This document shows, piece by piece, positions 60,720 through 64,000 of a DNA stretch of 64,000 nt. The translations under genes were made by a program, and so were the position numbers. This DNA is from Melastoma dodecandrum. Lineage: Eukaryota; Streptophyta; Magnoliopsida; Myrtales; Melastomataceae. The stretch lies in contig JARUPY010000164.1 of assembly GCA_029817715.1 (NCBI GenBank), forward strand, positions 190,001 to 254,000. Reading direction: 5' to 3'. The notes below the pieces were generated by a model. The model ran no database searches, was not told the DNA's origin, and saw only the letters and a list, made by a program, of their open reading frames with translations. Positions within the stretch are counted from its first letter, which is position 1. Each line of letters opens with the position of its first letter.

Positions 60720-62300
60720 TCGATATCATGAGTTGGACTCCATAGTGCTTTCATTACCACATGGTTCACTTTCGGCCACTTCTTCAGACATCCAACCTTC
60801 TAAACTTGCCCGGCAAACTCCTAGATGGATGTGATACCGGTTCCCTATAAACATCAACCAAATCCTCCTACTCCGACCGACTCTTCTGAAGCTTCCCCCA
60901 TTCCCAATAATCAACAAGCAATGCCTCTCCTCTTGGTAAGGGTGACATTGGTTATGTTTGGTTCCGACACGAACTCACCCAAGTTTGATCTCACAATGGA
61001 TACTATTATTATGTCCTCTTCCCCTGGAAACCATCAACCTTGTTCATCTCTCTTGTACTTCTTCCTGATCTCCTATAGATTGTGGCGACCCTACCTGAGT
61101 AAGGAAGTATCACCCCACGCTGATATCGTCCTAAATTTATACAAGCTTTAAAATGGAAACAATTATATCGAATCTCTCTCAAATTAGCAAAGTACATCTC
61201 CAGGAAATATGTACATCTGTACGGACTATTCGAGATCATAGATACTGTATGGAACTCGGTCTGGTTAGCTTCTATCTTTTCCGAGTTCCTCCAAGCTGTA
61301 GGTAATGTTTATGAAGGAGTAAATATCAAACATGGGACACAATAAGTATCGAAACAATTCTCTTTTTACACAGGGGGCATCAAGAATTTTTTTTTAATAG
61401 AAGGTCAAATTCCGAATGATGGATGGATACATCGTTTACAAGATGTTCAAGAGGTGACTGCGGAAGCTGAGCAAGCTTAGTCATTCGAATAAATTCCTCT
61501 TGATGCCTACATGTTTGGAGACCTACAAACCATTGAAGAATGTCTAAAATGTCAAACAATTCATTAGTGTTTTTGGCCTTTAGAGACATACCTTGCTTTC
61601 CACCATTAGAGGGAGTTGAGGCTCGTCACTGCCCAGAACTGCATGTGTTATCCTGAGAAGTTGCGGAGGAATCACTTTCTTGCATTCCTTCAGCTGGACA
61701 GCCTCATCGATTACTAAGTAATTCAGTGGTGCGACGTTCATGTGATAATGCAACTTATGTGAGCTAGTTGTAGTGGTGAAGATTAACCAGGTAGATTTAA
61801 AATAGAATTCTCTGAATTTATCAATGCCCCTAAAACTTGGAAGTCTTAGTCCCTTGATGAATTCAAGAAGACTTTCAAAAGCGAAAATGCATTTCCATCT
61901 CATGTCACATAGGACAGACAATGTGTCCCCAAAAAGTTTCGGACGCAGCCAAAACATAATCAATCAAGGGAGACAAGAAGGCCTCTCTTAATGACTCGAT
62001 ATTCAATGGGTGACGACGCAAAGCGTTTTGGAAATCAAGTAATGCCATCAGGGATAACGCCTCCTTGAAAAGCCCATGGAATAACGCCTCAGGGGCAAGT
62101 GTTTGTGTAGAATGGGAAGGTATTTCAAAGTTACTTTTCCTTGAAGAAAGAGGGGAGCGACTTGCTCTTCTGAGATCCCGACTTACTTTCCTATTCGTTT
62201 TGACCAAACGTATTTTACTAGAAAATGTATCCTCATACAGAAGTCAGGCAATGCTTCCAACCTGTTTTTGGTTCAAAGAAGTCCCCAAGATGCTTGCCGC
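60720..62300 (-). pseudogene. Broken SEN1-like superfamily 1 RNA/DNA helicase
   Basis: In minus order: 62207-61905 (SLMALLDFQNALRRHPLN, an N-terminal region of this family), 61963-61580 (STWLIFTTTTSSHKLHYH, then motif II as IDEAVQLKE at 61711-61688, where the family has DEAAQLKE; then motif III as GSDEPQLP at 61633-61610 instead of GDERQLP), 61239-61009 (RGVILPYSGRVATI, motif V-like KVDGFQG at 61041-61021), then a frame-shifted GEEDIIIVSIVRSN (about 61025) and NVTLTKRRGIAC (about 60930), ending in LLGMG. The pieces are in different frames with unrelated segments between, and the helicase N-terminal Walker A is not visible. The closest relatives are plant SEN1/MAGATAMA3-type helicases (family knowledge). 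It is a decayed gene or fragment, not functional. Confidence 0.75.
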
Positions 62301-63035
62301 GATAATCCAGAAATATATGTAATGACCCGACTTTTTTTGCATTTGTAATGCAACATTATGCTTGTGGAATGTGTATGTATCATTTTTATGAGCTGCTTAT
62401 TGTGTGGTATTCTTATGTATTACGTGTTGTGAGTTGTGTTGTGGTGATGGGTTGCGTGGATGCATCTTCGGATGATGTACGCGAAGCGCTATCGATATTG
62501 AAATATATTGATGCGATTGAAAGGAGACACCAAGACTCATTCACATTGGTTTTTGATATCAAGTAGCATTAGCGTATATGAAATGATAATGCATATAGGT
62601 GAAAGTTAGTAACTAAGCTGGCGGCCAATGAAATGGTAACTAGTGGTTAGTAGTGGCTTATGAGCGAGATTAGAAATAAATGAATTATGACCACAAGCGA
62701 AGTATTAAGGAGAAATGAGTGCATGAAAATGTGGGTAGATTCGTGAAAGAAATATCACGGAAAAGTAACATATGCGATCGACGAGGATGACATGTGAAGC
62801 TTCAAAAATTAATTGATAAAAATAAAAAATATTATTAAGTGGAAGGGAGTTGGCCACGTTGTTTCCCTAAATCCCCGAACAAGTTTCCCCATGCAAGTGA
62901 GAAAAGGGAGGCTTCGGGGGAAAGAAAAGAAAGAAGGGAAAAGGGAAGGAAGCGGCTAACGGTACGTGCACGTAACGATTACGTAGTTTACCAATTACTA
63001 CTAATTTTTTTAGTAAATTTCACTAATAATTGACC
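62301..63035. other. Intergenic stretch
   Basis: No gene recognised. Short frames at 62348-62566 and 62839-63033 have no known motif. From about 62980 the sequence becomes TTAGTAAA-rich and merges into the palindrome. Confidence 0.5.
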
Positions 63036-64000
63036 ATTACTAACAAAGTCAACGCAAAATTAGTAAAAAAAGTAGTAAAATTTACTAAAAACTAGTCTTC
63101 TTTTAGTAAAGTCAACGCAAAATTAGTAAAAAAGTATGGAAATTTTACTAATTTTCTACTGTTCATGGCAGTGTAAGTTTACTAATTTTGCGCTGACTTT
63201 ACTAAAACATTTTCGTTAGTAAAGTCACCTCAAAATTAGTAAAAAAAGTAATACAATTTACTACTTTTTACTGTACGAATTAAGGCGATAATTAGTAATT
63301 GTTTACTAATTTTAGTGTGATTTTTAGTAAAAAACTCTTCCAGTTAGTAAAACAATTAGTAAAGTTTTACGGTTTTCGTAAATGTTTACTAATTTTGACA
63401 TGTTTTTACTAAAAAAGTTAGTAAACTGTTACAAAAAAATGAAGTAGTTTACTAATGAATTTATTAATTTGAACAGTGTTTCCGAACCTAACTCCGAACA
63501 TATTTTTGATGTGAAATTACCGGTTTACCCCCGTTACAGGGGAGAAATTAGGTTCGTAAATAGGTTCAGATATCACTGATTAGTAACGGGGGTAAAACGG
63601 TAATTTCACATAGAAATTAGGTTCGTAATAAGTTCGGAAACACTGTTCGAATTAGTAAATTCATTAGTAAACTAATTCATTTTTTAGTAACAGTTTACTA
63701 ACTTTTCTAATAAAAACATGTCAAAATTAGTAAACATTTATCGAAAACCGTAAAACTTTACTAATAGTTTTACTAACCGGAAGAGTTTTTTTACTAAAAA
63801 TCACACCAAATTTAGTAACTAATTACTAATTATCGCCTTAATTCGTACAGTAAAAAGTAGTAAATTTTACTACTTTTTTTACTAATTTTACATTGACTTT
63901 ACTGAAAAAAGCACAATTTTAGTAAAGTTAATATAAATTTAGTAAAAAAAGTATTAAATTTTACTACTTTTTTTACTAATTTTGAGTTGACTTTAACGGA
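63036..64000. repeat. Near-palindrome of about 1 kb, cut by the window edge
   Basis: The left half (about 63036-63535) reads as the inverted copy of the right half (about 63590-64000). Matching phrases include AACAGTGTTTCCGAAC at 63472-63487 (inverted at about 63639), TACCGGTTTACCCCCGTTAC (63517) against GTAACGGGGGTAAAACGGTA, and the outer AAAGTCAACGCAAAATTAGT against the last bases of the window. The centre is at about 63540-63585. The arms are rich in TTAGTAAA and its complement. No coding frame lies inside. It may be a transposon with very long arms or a locus that makes a hairpin transcript. Confidence 0.85.

Overview
This is nuclear DNA from a flowering plant, most likely a eudicot. The evidence is GT-AG introns in a 16-exon gene, two auxin-type SAUR genes, a piece of plastid cemA in the nucleus, and many LTR retrotransposons. 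I cannot name the species. Only three genes look complete. The best is a whole SLOW WALKER2/NOC1-type ribosome-biogenesis gene on the minus strand (51930-58900), whose 16 exons join in frame to 1023 residues. The other two are SAUR genes at 16973-17251 (+) and 25314-25709 (-). A short open frame at the left edge (2-211) is probably the end of an unrecognised gene.

Layout. 1-16 kb: gene-poor DNA with a decayed Ty1/copia Gag plus LTR (minus, about 3.6-5.9 kb), a second related LTR (about 8.5-10.25 kb), a 34-bp minisatellite and a striking 204-bp tandem array of seven units (11938-13368). 17-25 kb: a SAUR gene, a nuclear plastid insertion with part of cemA, then a nested block: a 1.4-kb duplicated repeat, whose second copy is split by a 5'-truncated Ty3/gypsy chromovirus, itself split by a 2-kb solo copia LTR with a clean 5-bp target duplication. 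25-33 kb: a SAUR gene with its own TATA box, then a decayed PRXL2/AAED1 peroxiredoxin-like gene that still shows its splice sites.

33-51 kb is a transposon nest. A long-TIR DNA transposon (33120-39190) contains a complete but decayed chromovirus (33675-38900, target duplication AAGGA). Next to it is an 11.6-kb Tat-type Ty3/gypsy element (39503-51119, target duplication GGGAG). That element carries a minus-strand gag-only element (46328-48804) with one LTR and primer-binding-site sequence at both ends, which looks like an integrated, unfinished reverse-transcription product.

51-64 kb: the SWA2/NOC1 gene with telo-box and site II elements in its promoter, a 1-kb long-TIR element upstream of it, a broken SEN1-like helicase gene, and at the right edge a near-palindrome of about 1 kb built of TTAGTAAA-rich sequence. 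No operon-like cooperation is expected. The genes are independent, and the main story is repeated transposon insertion around one housekeeping gene.
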